64,000 bases of DNA from CAWDLX01 sp963753485 (GTDB taxonomy: Bacteria > Actinomycetota > Actinomycetes > Mycobacteriales > Micromonosporaceae), in assembly GCA_963753485.1 (NCBI GenBank), contig CAVWCL010000001.1:496001-560000 (forward strand), given 5' to 3'. This document shows, piece by piece, positions 7,328 through 15,107 of the stretch (the stretch's first letter is position 1; each line of letters begins with the position of its first letter). The notes beneath the pieces were generated by a model, which worked only from the letters and a program-made list of their open reading frames with translations, had not been told where the DNA came from and did no database searches. The translations under genes and the position numbers were made by a program.

Positions 7328-8560
7328 GTGAGCAGTGGGGACCTGCCGTTTCGGGCCAAAGTCGCCTCGTCGGTGTCAAAAACCGCGGCGGCGCTGTCCC
7401 GGGTGGCCGGCCGAGGTGACGGGTCGGTCATCGGCGGCTGGATCGGGCTGAAAATCGACCCCGACCTGCTCGCTCACCTCGCCGCCGGCCGCCAGGTGGC
7501 GCTGATCTCCGGAACCAACGGCAAGACGACGACGACCCGGCTCACCGCCGCGGCCATCGGCGTCCTGGGCGAGGTCGCGACCAACTCCTTCGGCGCCAAC
7601 ATGCCGACCGGGCACACCTCCGCGCTGGCCCGGGCCGGGCGGACGCCGTACGCCGTGCTCGAGGTCGACGAGCATTACCTCGGCCAGGTCCTCGGCGCGA
7701 CCACCCCGCGGGTGGTGGCCCTGCTGAACCTCAGCCGCGACCAGCTCGACCGGGCCAAGGAGGTCGCGATGATGGCCGCCCTGTGGCGCGATGCCCTTCG
7801 CGGACAGGACACCCACGTGGTGGCCAACGCCGACGACCCGATGGTGGTCTTCGCCGCCCGGGACTGCGCCGACGTCACCTGGGTCGCCGCCGGCCAGCGC
7901 TGGCATGACGACTCCTGGGTCTGTCCGGAGTGCGGTTCCCACATCGAACGCCGCCGCGAGGACTGGTTCTGCACCGGTTGCGACCTCCGCCGCCCAAATC
8001 CACAGTGGAGCATCGATGGCGACGCCGTGGTCGGCCCGGACGGCGAGCGGCACCCCATCCAGCTACGGCTGCCGGGGCGGGTCAACCGGGCGAACGCGGC
8101 CACCGCCCTCGCGGTGGCCGCGCATTTCGGCGTAGCGCCGGACGACGCGCTTCCCCGACTGGCCGAGGTTGCGTCGGTGGCCGGCCGGTACGCCACCGTG
8201 GAGCGGCACGGGCACACGATCCGGCTGTTGCTGGCCAAGAATCCGGCCGGCTGGCTCGAGGCGTTCGATATGGCCGAGCCGGCGCCGACGATACTGTCGA
8301 TCAACGCGCGCGACCCGGACGGACTGGACACATCGTGGCTGTACGATGTGGACTTCGCGCCGCTGCGCGGCCGGCAGGTGCTGGTCACCGGAGACCGGGC
8401 TCTGGACCTCGCGGTACGCCTGCACGTGAATGACGTCGCGTTCGAGCACGTGCCGTCGTTCGCCGCCGCGCTGGAACGCACGCCGGGCGGCCAGCTTGAG
8501 GTGATCGCCAACTACACCGCGTTCCAGGACATCCGGGCGGAGCTCGACCGTGTCACCTGA
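7328..8560 (+). CDS. murT: MurT, lipid II isoglutaminyl synthase ligase subunit
   Basis: With GatD it amidates the alpha-carboxyl of D-Glu in lipid II, activating the substrate with ATP. The 410-aa product begins VSSGDLPFRAKVASSVSKTA, has a Mur ligase P-loop GTNGKTTTT (G62-K66) and a MurT-specific four-cysteine zinc ribbon (C199, C202, C215, C218) inserted in the central domain. NPAGWLEAFDMAE and the C-terminal NYTAFQDIRAEL are typical of the DUF1727 domain. The start at 7328 is chosen because FRAKVASSVSKTAAALSR is the normal family N-terminus. It overlaps gatD by 11 bp, indicating coupled translation. Confidence 0.94.
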   Translation: MSSGDLPFRAKVASSVSKTAAALSRVAGRGDGSVIGGWIGLKIDPDLLAHLAAGRQVALISGTNGKTTTTRLTAAAIGVLGEVATNSFGANMPTGHTSALARAGRTPYAVLEVDEHYLGQVLGATTPRVVALLNLSRDQLDRAKEVAMMAALWRDALRGQDTHVVANADDPMVVFAARDCADVTWVAAGQRWHDDSWVCPECGSHIERRREDWFCTGCDLRRPNPQWSIDGDAVVGPDGERHPIQLRLPGRVNRANAATALAVAAHFGVAPDDALPRLAEVASVAGRYATVERHGHTIRLLLAKNPAGWLEAFDMAEPAPTILSINARDPDGLDTSWLYDVDFAPLRGRQVLVTGDRALDLAVRLHVNDVAFEHVPSFAAALERTPGGQLEVIANYTAFQDIRAELDRVT

Positions 8561-9275
8561 GCCGACCCGGGCCGAGTCGGCCCTACGCATCATCTGGATC
8601 TACCCAGACCTGCTATCCACCTACGGCGACCGGGGCAACATGCTGATCCTGGCCCACCGCGCCGCGCTGCGCGGCCTGCCGGTCGAAACCGTCGAGGTCC
8701 GGGCCGACCAGCCGGTGCCCGACCAGGGCGACGTCTACCTGCTCGCCGGCGGCGAGGACGGCCCGCAGGCACTGGCGGCGCAACGCCTCGTCGCCGACCA
8801 GGGGCTGCACCGCGCCGTCGGCAACGGGGCGGTGCTCTTCGCCGTCTGCGCCGGCTACCAGGTCGTCGGCGAGTCGTTCTTCGCCAAGGGCGAGCGCTGC
8901 CCGGGGCTTGGGCTGCTCGACCTCACCTCCGACCGGGGCGCCACCCGGGCGGTCGGCGAGCTCGCCGGCCCGGCCGACCCGGCACTCGGCCTGCCGACGG
9001 TGACCGGCTTCGAGAACCACGGCGGCCGCACCCATCTCGGGCCCGGACTCGCGCCCCTGGTCCGGGTGAGCACGGGGATCGGCAACGACGGCCACACCGA
9101 GGGCGCCTGGCGGGGCCACATTCTCGGCACCTACATGCACGGTCCGGCGCTCGCCCGCAACCCGGCCCTGGCCGATCTCCTGCTCACCTGGGCCACCGGG
9201 GCGACCCTGGGCTCGGTCGACGACAGCTGGGCCGACCGCCTGCGGGCCGAACGCCTGGGCACCCTGCGGGTCTGA
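8550..9275 (+). CDS. gatD: GatD, lipid II isoglutaminyl synthase glutamine amidotransferase subunit
   Basis: Class I glutamine amidotransferase (CobB/CobQ-like) that supplies ammonia to MurT. The 241-aa product shows IIWIYPDLLSTYGDRGN at the start, the nucleophile C100 in FAVCAGYQVVGESF and the catalytic histidine H197 in GTYMHGPALARNP. Length and motifs match the family. Its GTG start overlaps the murT stop. The lipid II-amidating pair lies near the dcw cluster, consistent with a shared role in wall synthesis. Confidence 0.94.
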   Translation: MSPEPTRAESALRIIWIYPDLLSTYGDRGNMLILAHRAALRGLPVETVEVRADQPVPDQGDVYLLAGGEDGPQALAAQRLVADQGLHRAVGNGAVLFAVCAGYQVVGESFFAKGERCPGLGLLDLTSDRGATRAVGELAGPADPALGLPTVTGFENHGGRTHLGPGLAPLVRVSTGIGNDGHTEGAWRGHILGTYMHGPALARNPALADLLLTWATGATLGSVDDSWADRLRAERLGTLRV

Positions 9276-9297
9276 GCGCGCCGGGCCGGCCGGATCC

Positions 9298-9317
9298 ACC
9301 TGGGTAGCTACTCAGGT
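9298..9317. terminator. Short palindrome between convergent genes
   Basis: ACCTGGGTAGCTACTCAGGT is a near-perfect 20-bp palindrome located 23 bp after gatD and 110 bp after the convergent VOC gene. It has no T-tract, so it may be a weak terminator or simply a protein-binding palindrome. Confidence 0.35.
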
Positions 9318-9426
9318 CCAGTCGAGTACGGCGGCCGGTCCGGCGCGGGTGCGGGTGGCGCGGTCATCGTCATCGGTCCTCTGCTCAGGGTGCTGGCGCC
9401 GGGGTCGACCCGGGGCGTCTTCCGGG

Positions 9427-9807
9427 TCAGCCAGCGGTGAACTGCGTCAGCGAGAGGGTGTTGCCGTCCGGGTCGCGAAACCAGGCGACGCGGTCGCCGT
9501 CGGGGGCGGTCCAGACCCCGGCCGGATCCTGGCCCATGCCCTCGTAGCGGACGAACTCGATCCCGGCGTCGGCCAGCTGCGCCACCATGGCCGCGATGTC
9601 CGGCACCTGCCAGCCGAAGACCGTGAACGGTTGCGGCTGCAGCTGCTCGACCTTGGTCACCCGCAACATCGTCGGGCCGGCGCGCAGCACACAGGCGAAC
9701 GGTGTGAGCTGCTCAACCGGGAGTCCGAGCAGGTCGGCGAAGAACCGCTGCGATCGGGCCAGGTCGATCGAGGGCAGAAACGCCATGGGAGACGCCGAGG
9801 CGAGCAT
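9427..9807 (-). CDS. VOC family (glyoxalase/bleomycin resistance-like) protein
   Basis: The 126-aa protein has one vicinal oxygen chelate domain with paired beta-alpha-beta-beta-beta modules: LPSIDLARSQRFFADLLGL at the N-terminus and VAWFRDPDGNTLSLTQF at the C-terminus. Such proteins bind metal and act as isomerases, dioxygenases or antibiotic-binding proteins; the substrate cannot be read from sequence. The ATG at 9807 follows GGAGGAACG, a strong ribosome binding site. It appears to be a single-gene unit convergent with gatD and head-to-tail with the TSUP gene. Confidence 0.85.
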   Translation of the reverse strand: MLASASPMAFLPSIDLARSQRFFADLLGLPVEQLTPFACVLRAGPTMLRVTKVEQLQPQPFTVFGWQVPDIAAMVAQLADAGIEFVRYEGMGQDPAGVWTAPDGDRVAWFRDPDGNTLSLTQFTAG

Positions 9808-9843
9808 CGTTCCTCCAGGAGACCTCCGGCCGCGCCACGGTGC

Positions 9844-10770
9844 TCAGCCTACCGGGCGGTGGGTCGCCCGCGGGCCGCTGACAAGGGCTCGGCCAGGCAC
9901 CTGGCGGGTGATGCCGGTGCGCGACCCCCGCAGCCGGCGCACAGCGAGGACGGCCAGGCTCGCGAGCACCGCGGCCGTGCAGCCGCCGAGGACGACGGTG
10001 CCGGGGGTCCCGAAGAGCTTGAGCGCACTCGCGGTGAGCACGATCACCAGCGCAGCGCGCACCACGCCGGCCGGGGCCCGCGATGACAGCCGGGCGCCGA
10101 TCAACACGCCCGGTACCGAGCCGGCGAGGATCGTGGCCGCCAGATCCAGGCGCAGGTCACCGAAGAAGACGTGGCCCAGCGCGGCGGAGAGCACCAACGG
10201 CACGGCCTGGACGAGGTCGGTGCCGACCAGGTCATTCGGGCGCAACGTGGGATAGAGGACCAGCAGGATCACGATGATGAGCGAGCCGGAACCCACCGAG
10301 GTGAGGCCAACGACAAGCCCGCCGGCCGCGCCGAGCAGGGCGGTGGGCAGCGGCCGCACCCGTACCAGTGCTGGCTCCGCCGGCGGCCGACCCCGGCCGA
10401 TGACCAGCTTGATGACCAGCCCGGCGGCCGCCAGCACCAGCGCGACTCCCAACGCTACCTGCACCGTCTGCGCGACGGCCGGACCGCTCGGCAGCAGCCG
10501 GATGAGCAGGACACCGAGGAACGCGCTCGGCACGCTCCCCAGGCACAACCAGCGCACCAGCGCCCAGTTCACCGTGCCCCTACGGGCATGCACCAGACCA
10601 CCGAAGGGTTTCATCACCGCGCTGGCCGCCAGATCGCTCGACACCGCCGCCAGCGGCGGGATGCCGAAGACCAGCACCAGCAAGGGCGTCATCAGCGCAC
10701 CGCCGCCCATGCCGGTGAGGCCGACCACCACGCCAACGCCGAGTCCGGCGCCAACGAGTACGAGATCCAT
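9844..10770 (-). CDS. TSUP/TauE-SafE family membrane transporter
   Basis: Predicted sulfite/organosulfonate or related anion exporter in the cytoplasmic membrane. The 308-aa product has about eight hydrophobic segments and the internal duplication of the family, each half marked by a glycine-rich loop: GLTGMGGGALMTPLLVLVFG and GLTSVGSGSLIIVILLVLYP. The C-terminal 35 residues are polar and basic. The upstream region carries a perfect spaced inverted repeat (10797-10834) that could be an operator. Substrate is inferred from family only. Confidence 0.87.
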   Translation of the reverse strand: MDLVLVGAGLGVGVVVGLTGMGGGALMTPLLVLVFGIPPLAAVSSDLAASAVMKPFGGLVHARRGTVNWALVRWLCLGSVPSAFLGVLLIRLLPSGPAVAQTVQVALGVALVLAAAGLVIKLVIGRGRPPAEPALVRVRPLPTALLGAAGGLVVGLTSVGSGSLIIVILLVLYPTLRPNDLVGTDLVQAVPLVLSAALGHVFFGDLRLDLAATILAGSVPGVLIGARLSSRAPAGVVRAALVIVLTASALKLFGTPGTVVLGGCTAAVLASLAVLAVRRLRGSRTGITRQVPGRALVSGPRATHRPVG

Positions 10771-10796
10771 ACGCCTGATTCTCCAGCGCCTCAGCC

Positions 10797-10834
10797 GTAT
10801 TGTCTATCTTCCAGATTGCTCTGATAGACAATAC
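10797..10834. promoter_or_regulatory. Perfect spaced inverted repeat between divergent genes
   Basis: GTATTGTCTATC (10797-10808) and GATAGACAATAC (10823-10834) are exact inverted copies separated by 14 nt. The site is 26 bp upstream of the TSUP start and 75 bp upstream of the divergent membrane protein gene. It is AT-richer than its surroundings. The arrangement suggests a dimeric regulator operator or an mRNA hairpin in the TSUP leader; no adjacent regulator gene identifies the protein. Confidence 0.6.
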
Positions 10835-10908
10835 GCCAGGTCGGCCCGGCAGGCAGCAGCCCACGCCGAACGGTTGACCGGGATGCCGGCACCGCGCACG
10901 ATCTCGGC

Positions 10909-11733
10909 ATGGGTGATCACACTCCGGCACCGCCGGCGGCCCGGAGGTTCCTCTTCGACCGCCGCCCCGGGCTCCTGGTGGCGATCGCGTTCGGGCTGGC
11001 CGTCGCCGATGTGGTCGCCGCCGCGGTGGACCGCCCCGACCCCGATCCGGTGCGCCCCCACCTGGGGCCGGTGTCGGTCTCGATCATCGTCGCCGGGGCC
11101 GGCATGGTGCTGCTCATCCGGGCGCTGGTGCTCTTCGTCCGGGGCCGGCGGCCAGCCCGCCTGGTCATCGACGGTGGCTCCTTCGTCGCCCCGACCGCCC
11201 CGGTCATGGGGTACCTGACTGCGGGCTTCGTACTGCTCGCCGGCGTGCAGGGTGCCGGTGTCCTCGACGACTGGCGGGGCCAGGCCGTCAGCCCGTACCG
11301 GCCGCACCTGTTCGCGGGCGTGACGACCGGCTCCACGGCGATCGCCGCCCTGCTCGTCGTGATCGCGGTCGTCTACGTCTGGGCCGTGATCTCCGGGCGT
11401 CCCCAGCTACGGCTCACCCCGCACGGGCTCGAACACCGCGACCTGGCGCGGACCCGACGGATCACCTGGGAGGCGATCGTGCGGGCCGCGCTCGCGCCGC
11501 CGGCCGGACGGGGTCGACTGGTCCTCCTGATCCGCCACCCCGGCTCCCGGGTGCCGCCCGGGGTCGGACAGCAGGTCTCCATCACCGACAGCTTCCTCGA
11601 CGTCGACCCCGAGTTTCTCGCCGACGTGATCGCACACTATGCCGAACAGCCGGCCGAGCGCCCGGACATCGGGGCTCCGAGCGGGTACGACCGCCTGGTC
11701 GCCGCCCTGCCGGCCGCCGAGCCGTTGGCGTAA
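10909..11733 (+). CDS. Membrane protein of unknown function with PH-like domain
   Basis: The 274-aa protein is not assigned to a named family. It has about four hydrophobic segments: GLLVAIAFGLAVADVVAAA, SIIVAGAGMVLLIRALVLFV, YLTAGFVLLAGVQGAGVL and AIAALLVVIAVVYVWAVI. A C-terminal soluble domain follows (LRLTPHGLEHRDLARTRRIT to VIAHYAEQP). The order of TPHGLEH, RRITWEAI and RLVLLIRHPG resembles bacterial PH-like domains of small actinobacterial membrane proteins. It is divergent from the TSUP gene; no partner suggests a function. Confidence 0.65.
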   Translation: MGDHTPAPPAARRFLFDRRPGLLVAIAFGLAVADVVAAAVDRPDPDPVRPHLGPVSVSIIVAGAGMVLLIRALVLFVRGRRPARLVIDGGSFVAPTAPVMGYLTAGFVLLAGVQGAGVLDDWRGQAVSPYRPHLFAGVTTGSTAIAALLVVIAVVYVWAVISGRPQLRLTPHGLEHRDLARTRRITWEAIVRAALAPPAGRGRLVLLIRHPGSRVPPGVGQQVSITDSFLDVDPEFLADVIAHYAEQPAERPDIGAPSGYDRLVAALPAAEPLA

Positions 11734-11889
11734 CGCGCAGGCGACTCGGGCTGGGTGCGCCGGACCACGGCGACCCCGGCCGGCCGAGATTATCGACGAC
11801 CTTGACCGTAGTGAATCGAGCTGCCTAACCTGAGGCCAGCCCGTACCGGTCCCCGGTGGGCCATCTCTGCCTGCTCACCCGGAGGTCAG

Positions 11890-12327
11890 GTGCCGATCGG
11901 CGTCGTCGAGAAGAGCATTGTCATCGCCGCGCCGGCGGAGACCATCTTCGACTTCATCGCCGACCCGACCAGCCTGTCGATCGTGTGGCCGGCGATGACC
12001 GAGGTCCGCGAGGTGACCCCGAATCCCCTGGGCGGGGCCGACTTCTCCTGGACCTACCGGATGGCCGGCATGCGCTTCGACGGTCACACCAGGATCACCG
12101 GGTACGACCGGCCGCGGCGGTTGAGCGGCGTCAGCACATTCGGCATCACCAGCGCGGTGACCTGGACGCTGCGGGCCGAGGGGGCGCGCACGGTGGTCAC
12201 CATGTACGGCGAGTACGACCTGCCGCCGAGCCCCTTCCGGAAGATCGCCAAGCCGTTCGTGATCCGGGAGAATCTCAAGGAGGCCGAGCTCATTCTCACC
12301 ACGATCAAGGAGAAGCTCGAGGGCTGA
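11890..12327 (+). CDS. SRPBCC (START-like) family protein
   Basis: The 145-aa protein is a single helix-grip (polyketide cyclase/coenzyme Q-binding-like) domain. It starts VEKSIVIAAPAETIFDFIAD, a common opening in the family, with TWTLRAEGARTVVTMYGEYD in the middle and a C-terminal amphipathic helix (RENLKEAELILTTIKEKLEG). Such proteins bind lipid-like or aromatic ligands. The GTG start at 11890 follows GGAGGTCAG, a strong ribosome binding site. Ligand and role are unknown. Confidence 0.82.
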   Translation: MPIGVVEKSIVIAAPAETIFDFIADPTSLSIVWPAMTEVREVTPNPLGGADFSWTYRMAGMRFDGHTRITGYDRPRRLSGVSTFGITSAVTWTLRAEGARTVVTMYGEYDLPPSPFRKIAKPFVIRENLKEAELILTTIKEKLEG

Positions 12328-12367
12328 CGTACCGCCCTGCTCCCCTGGTCCGACCGCCCAATAAGTG

Positions 12368-12404
12368 TTGGACAGTCACGCCGCCACGCGCTACAGTCCC
12401 CAAT
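12368..12404 (+). promoter_or_regulatory. Promoter for the arsR-type gene, predicted leaderless
   Basis: TTGGAC (12368-12373) and TACAGT (12392-12397) are spaced 18 bp. The ATG at 12405 lies 8 bp beyond the -10 hexamer, so the transcript would start at or next to the start codon. No ribosome binding site precedes it, which fits leaderless translation, common in actinobacteria. Confidence 0.6.
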
Positions 12405-12926
12405 ATGTCTTTGGGAGTCACCGGGCGGACCGCCGAGCTGCGGGCGCTGGCCCACCCCTTGCGCCTGCGGATGCTGTCGCTGCTGACCGGCGCGGCGATG
12501 ACCGCGGCCGACGTCGCCCGCGAGCTGGGCATCACCCATGCCAACGCGAGCTACCACCTGCGCCAGCTGCTGGCCGCCGGCGCCATCGAGACCGCGGGCG
12601 AGGAGCGGATCCGTGGGGGCATCGCCAAGCGGTACCGCTACCGCCCCGGCCAGCCGGGTTTCGGTGACGATCCGCGCGGGCGGGTCGCGGCGTACCAGGC
12701 GCTGGCGGCCGAACTGCACCGCCGCGCGCCCCTGGTACGAGCCGGGGGCCCGTCCCACTTCACCGACGCCGACCTGTGGGTCGATCCGCAGACCTGGGCC
12801 CGGGTACGCGATGCCGTGCACGCTGCCTCGCGCGAGCTGCACCTCGCCGCGCAGGCGCCCCGGGCCGCCGGCACGATCCGGGTCAACGCGACCATCGCCC
12901 TGTTCGAGATGGAGCCGCAGGGATGA
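12405..12926 (+). CDS. ArsR-family winged-helix transcriptional regulator
   Basis: The 173-aa DNA-binding protein has an N-terminal winged helix: LRALAHPLRLRMLSLLTG, then the recognition region VARELGITHANASYHLRQL. No metal-binding cysteine motif is visible, so it is not an obvious metal sensor. The C-terminal half (RRAPLVRAGG to IRVNATIALFEME) resembles the effector part of ArsR proteins linked to MFS transporters. Its stop overlaps a micro-ORF and the MFS gene begins 74 bp later, so regulator and transporter probably form one unit with autoregulation. Confidence 0.85.
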   Translation: MSLGVTGRTAELRALAHPLRLRMLSLLTGAAMTAADVARELGITHANASYHLRQLLAAGAIETAGEERIRGGIAKRYRYRPGQPGFGDDPRGRVAAYQALAAELHRRAPLVRAGGPSHFTDADLWVDPQTWARVRDAVHAASRELHLAAQAPRAAGTIRVNATIALFEMEPQG

Positions 12927-12927
12927 G

Positions 12928-12997
12928 CGACGACGCGCTTCCCTCCGCGGAGGAGCCATCAAGGACCGACGACGCGCTTCCCTCCGCGGAGGAGCCA
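12928..12997 (+). repeat. Tandem 31-bp repeat containing a micro-ORF and the MFS ribosome binding site
   Basis: An exact 31-bp sequence occurs at 12928-12958 and 12967-12997 (39-bp period). Each copy contains the palindrome CTCCGCGGAG and the purine block GGAGGAG. An ATGA overlap at 12923 opens a 26-codon frame ending at 13003 that reads the duplicated peptide DDALPSAEEP. The second copy supplies the Shine-Dalgarno of the MFS gene. Whether the micro-ORF is translated is unknown. Confidence 0.7.
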
Positions 12998-12999
12998 GG

Positions 13000-14274
13000 A
13001 TGACCGGCGCCGCCCTGGCCCCGTTGCGCCACGCCCCGTTCCGGTACCTCGCGCTGGGGCGCACGATCAGCATGCTGGGCAACGCGGTTGCCCCGATCGC
13101 CCTGGCCTTCGCGGTACTCGACCTGACCGGCTCGGCCGGCGACCTCGGCCTCGTCGTCGGCGCCCGGTCACTGACCAATGTGGTCTTTCTGCTCTTCGGC
13201 GGCGTACTCGCCGACCGCCTGCCGCGCCAGCAGGTCATGGTCGTCTCCGGCGGGCTGGCGTCGCTGACCCAGGGCCTGGTGGCCTCGCTCGTGCTGACCG
13301 GCGCCGCGACGGTGCCGCTGCTGATGGCGCTGGGCGCGGTCAACGGTGTCGTGAGCGCGTTCGCGTTTCCCGCGACCGCCGCGCTGGTCGCCCAGACGGT
13401 GCCCCCCGACCTGCTCAAGGCGGCCAACGCGGTGAACCGGTTGGGGATCAACGGCGCCATGATCGTGGGAGCCTCGGCGGGCGGCCTGCTCGTGGCCTCC
13501 GTCGGCCCCGGCTGGGGGCTGGCCGTCGACGCGGCCACGTTCGGACTCGCGAGCGTCTGCTTCGCGCTGGTACGCGTGCCCGACTACCGCACCCGGGCCC
13601 CGCGGCGCGCCAGCGCGCTGCGCGACCTGCGCGAGGGGTGGAGCGCGTTCGCCGGCCATACCTGGGTCTGGGTCGTGGTGCTCGGGTTCTGCTTCTTCAA
13701 CATGGCGACCGCCGCCGGCCGCGGTGTCGTCGGCCCGGTGCTCGCCGACCAGACCTTCGGCCGCCAGGCGTGGGGGTACGTGCTCGCCGCCGAGACCGCC
13801 GGCATGGTGCTGGGCGCGTTCGTCGCGATGCGGCTGACGGTGCGGCGGCTGCTTCGCCTGGGGGTCGTCTGCTGTCTCGGCGAGGCGACCCTGCTCGCCA
13901 CCCTCTCCCGCGCGCCGCAGATCGCGCTCGTCCTCCCGGTGGCGTTCGTCGCCGGACTCGCCATCGAGCAGTTCGGCATCGCCTGGGAGGTCTCGATGCA
14001 GGAGCACATCGCGCCGGCCATGCTCGCCCGGGTCTACTCCTACGACGCGCTGGGTTCCTTCATCGCGATCCCGGCCGGGCAGGTGCTCGCCGGCCCACTC
14101 ATCGTGGCGACCAGCACCTCGATCGCGTTGACCGTCGCCGCCGCGGTGGCGCTGCTCGCCGTCGCCGGCATGCTGGCCAGCCGCAGCGTGCGAACCCTGG
14201 AACACCGTCCGAGTCGCGCGCCCACCCCGGTGCCCCAGCCGGCGAACGCCACGACGCTGGTATCGCCGGGATAG
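13000..14274 (+). CDS. MFS transporter (MFS_3/enterobactin exporter-like)
   Basis: The 424-aa cytoplasmic membrane protein is a proton-coupled major facilitator with about 12 transmembrane helices. It opens with PFRYLALGRTISMLGNAVAP, and a cytoplasmic loop motif GGVLADRLPRQQVMVVSG between helices 2 and 3 matches the MFS signature. The family exports drugs, siderophores or metabolites. The ATG at 13000 is six bases after GGAG in the second repeat copy. Placement directly behind an ArsR regulator suggests inducible efflux; the ligand is unknown. Confidence 0.88.
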   Translation: MTGAALAPLRHAPFRYLALGRTISMLGNAVAPIALAFAVLDLTGSAGDLGLVVGARSLTNVVFLLFGGVLADRLPRQQVMVVSGGLASLTQGLVASLVLTGAATVPLLMALGAVNGVVSAFAFPATAALVAQTVPPDLLKAANAVNRLGINGAMIVGASAGGLLVASVGPGWGLAVDAATFGLASVCFALVRVPDYRTRAPRRASALRDLREGWSAFAGHTWVWVVVLGFCFFNMATAAGRGVVGPVLADQTFGRQAWGYVLAAETAGMVLGAFVAMRLTVRRLLRLGVVCCLGEATLLATLSRAPQIALVLPVAFVAGLAIEQFGIAWEVSMQEHIAPAMLARVYSYDALGSFIAIPAGQVLAGPLIVATSTSIALTVAAAVALLAVAGMLASRSVRTLEHRPSRAPTPVPQPANATTLVSPG

Positions 14275-14311
14275 ATCAGCCCACGATCACCTTGGCATAG
14301 CAGCGGGTCTG

Positions 14312-15028
14312 CTACCGGCTGGACCAGTCGACGGGCGGCCGGGCGGCCTGGATGAGTGCGGCGTTGCAGGCGCTGAAATGGCGGGTGCCCCGAAAGCCCC
14401 GCGGGTTCATCGGGCTGGGGTGCCCGGCTTCGAGGACGACATGCTGCGCCCCGGTGACCAGGGCCGCCTTCTGCCGGGCGTACCCGCCCCAGAGGAGGAA
14501 CACGACGCGCTCGGGCCGGTCGTTGACGGCTCGGATGGCCGCGTCCGTGACGTGTTCCCAGCCGCGCCCGGCGTGCGAGGTCGGCCGGCCGGCGCGGACG
14601 GTGAGCACGGCGTTCAGGAGTAGGACCCCCTGCCGGGCCCAGCCGCTAAGGTCGCCCGAGGTGGGCAGCGCCACCCCCAGGTCCTCATTGATCTCCCGAA
14701 AGACGTTTCGAAGCGAGGGCGGCACCGCCACGCCCGGCCGGACACTGAAACAGAGCCCGTGCGCCTGGCCTGGCCGGTGGTATGGGTCCTGGCCGAGGAT
14801 CAGCACCCGGGTCTGGTCGGGCGGGCACAGCCGGAACGCCGCGAAGAGGTCCGCGCGCGGCGGGTAGACCTCCTGCGTGGCGTACTCCTGGTCGATGAAC
14901 GCGCTGAGCCGGGCGACCACCGCCGGATCCAGGTACGGGCGCAGCGCCGCGCGCCACTCCGGCGGCAGCAGGTCGGTGAGGTCGGAACCGCTCGGCCGGC
15001 TGGAAGCCACCGCCCGACTGTAGGCCAT
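14312..15028 (-). CDS. ung: Uracil-DNA glycosylase, family 1
   Basis: Removes uracil from DNA by cleaving the N-glycosidic bond, the first step of base excision repair. The 238-aa product has the water-activating motif GQDPYHRPGQAHGL, the LLLNAVLTVRAGRP segment and the DNA-intercalating motif HPSPMNPRGFRGTRHFS, which is a little longer than the usual HPSPLS. The annotated ATG is only 2 bp from the end of a palindromic repeat, with no room for its own promoter. A downstream GTG (residue 7) is possible. Reading follows leuS on the same strand, so read-through transcription from leuS is plausible. Confidence 0.92.
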   Translation of the reverse strand: MAYSRAVASSRPSGSDLTDLLPPEWRAALRPYLDPAVVARLSAFIDQEYATQEVYPPRADLFAAFRLCPPDQTRVLILGQDPYHRPGQAHGLCFSVRPGVAVPPSLRNVFREINEDLGVALPTSGDLSGWARQGVLLLNAVLTVRAGRPTSHAGRGWEHVTDAAIRAVNDRPERVVFLLWGGYARQKAALVTGAQHVVLEAGHPSPMNPRGFRGTRHFSACNAALIQAARPPVDWSSR

Positions 15029-15030
15029 AC

Positions 15031-15100
15031 CCCCGTCGATCTAGGGCTTGCGCACACGAATGGAGATCGAACCATGTGCATAAGCCCTAGATCGACGGGG
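15031..15100 (-). repeat. Dispersed palindromic repeat element, copy 2
   Basis: The ends are 19-bp perfect inverted repeats, CCCCGTCGATCTAGGGCTT (15031-15049) and its complement (15082-15100). Read on the minus strand, the interior matches copy 1 at 5896 with only scattered differences (TGCACATGGTTCGATCTCCA). It begins 7 bp past the leuS stop and ends 2 bp before the ung start, so it can form a strong hairpin between the two genes. Confidence 0.85.
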
Positions 15101-15107
15101 TGGGAGG

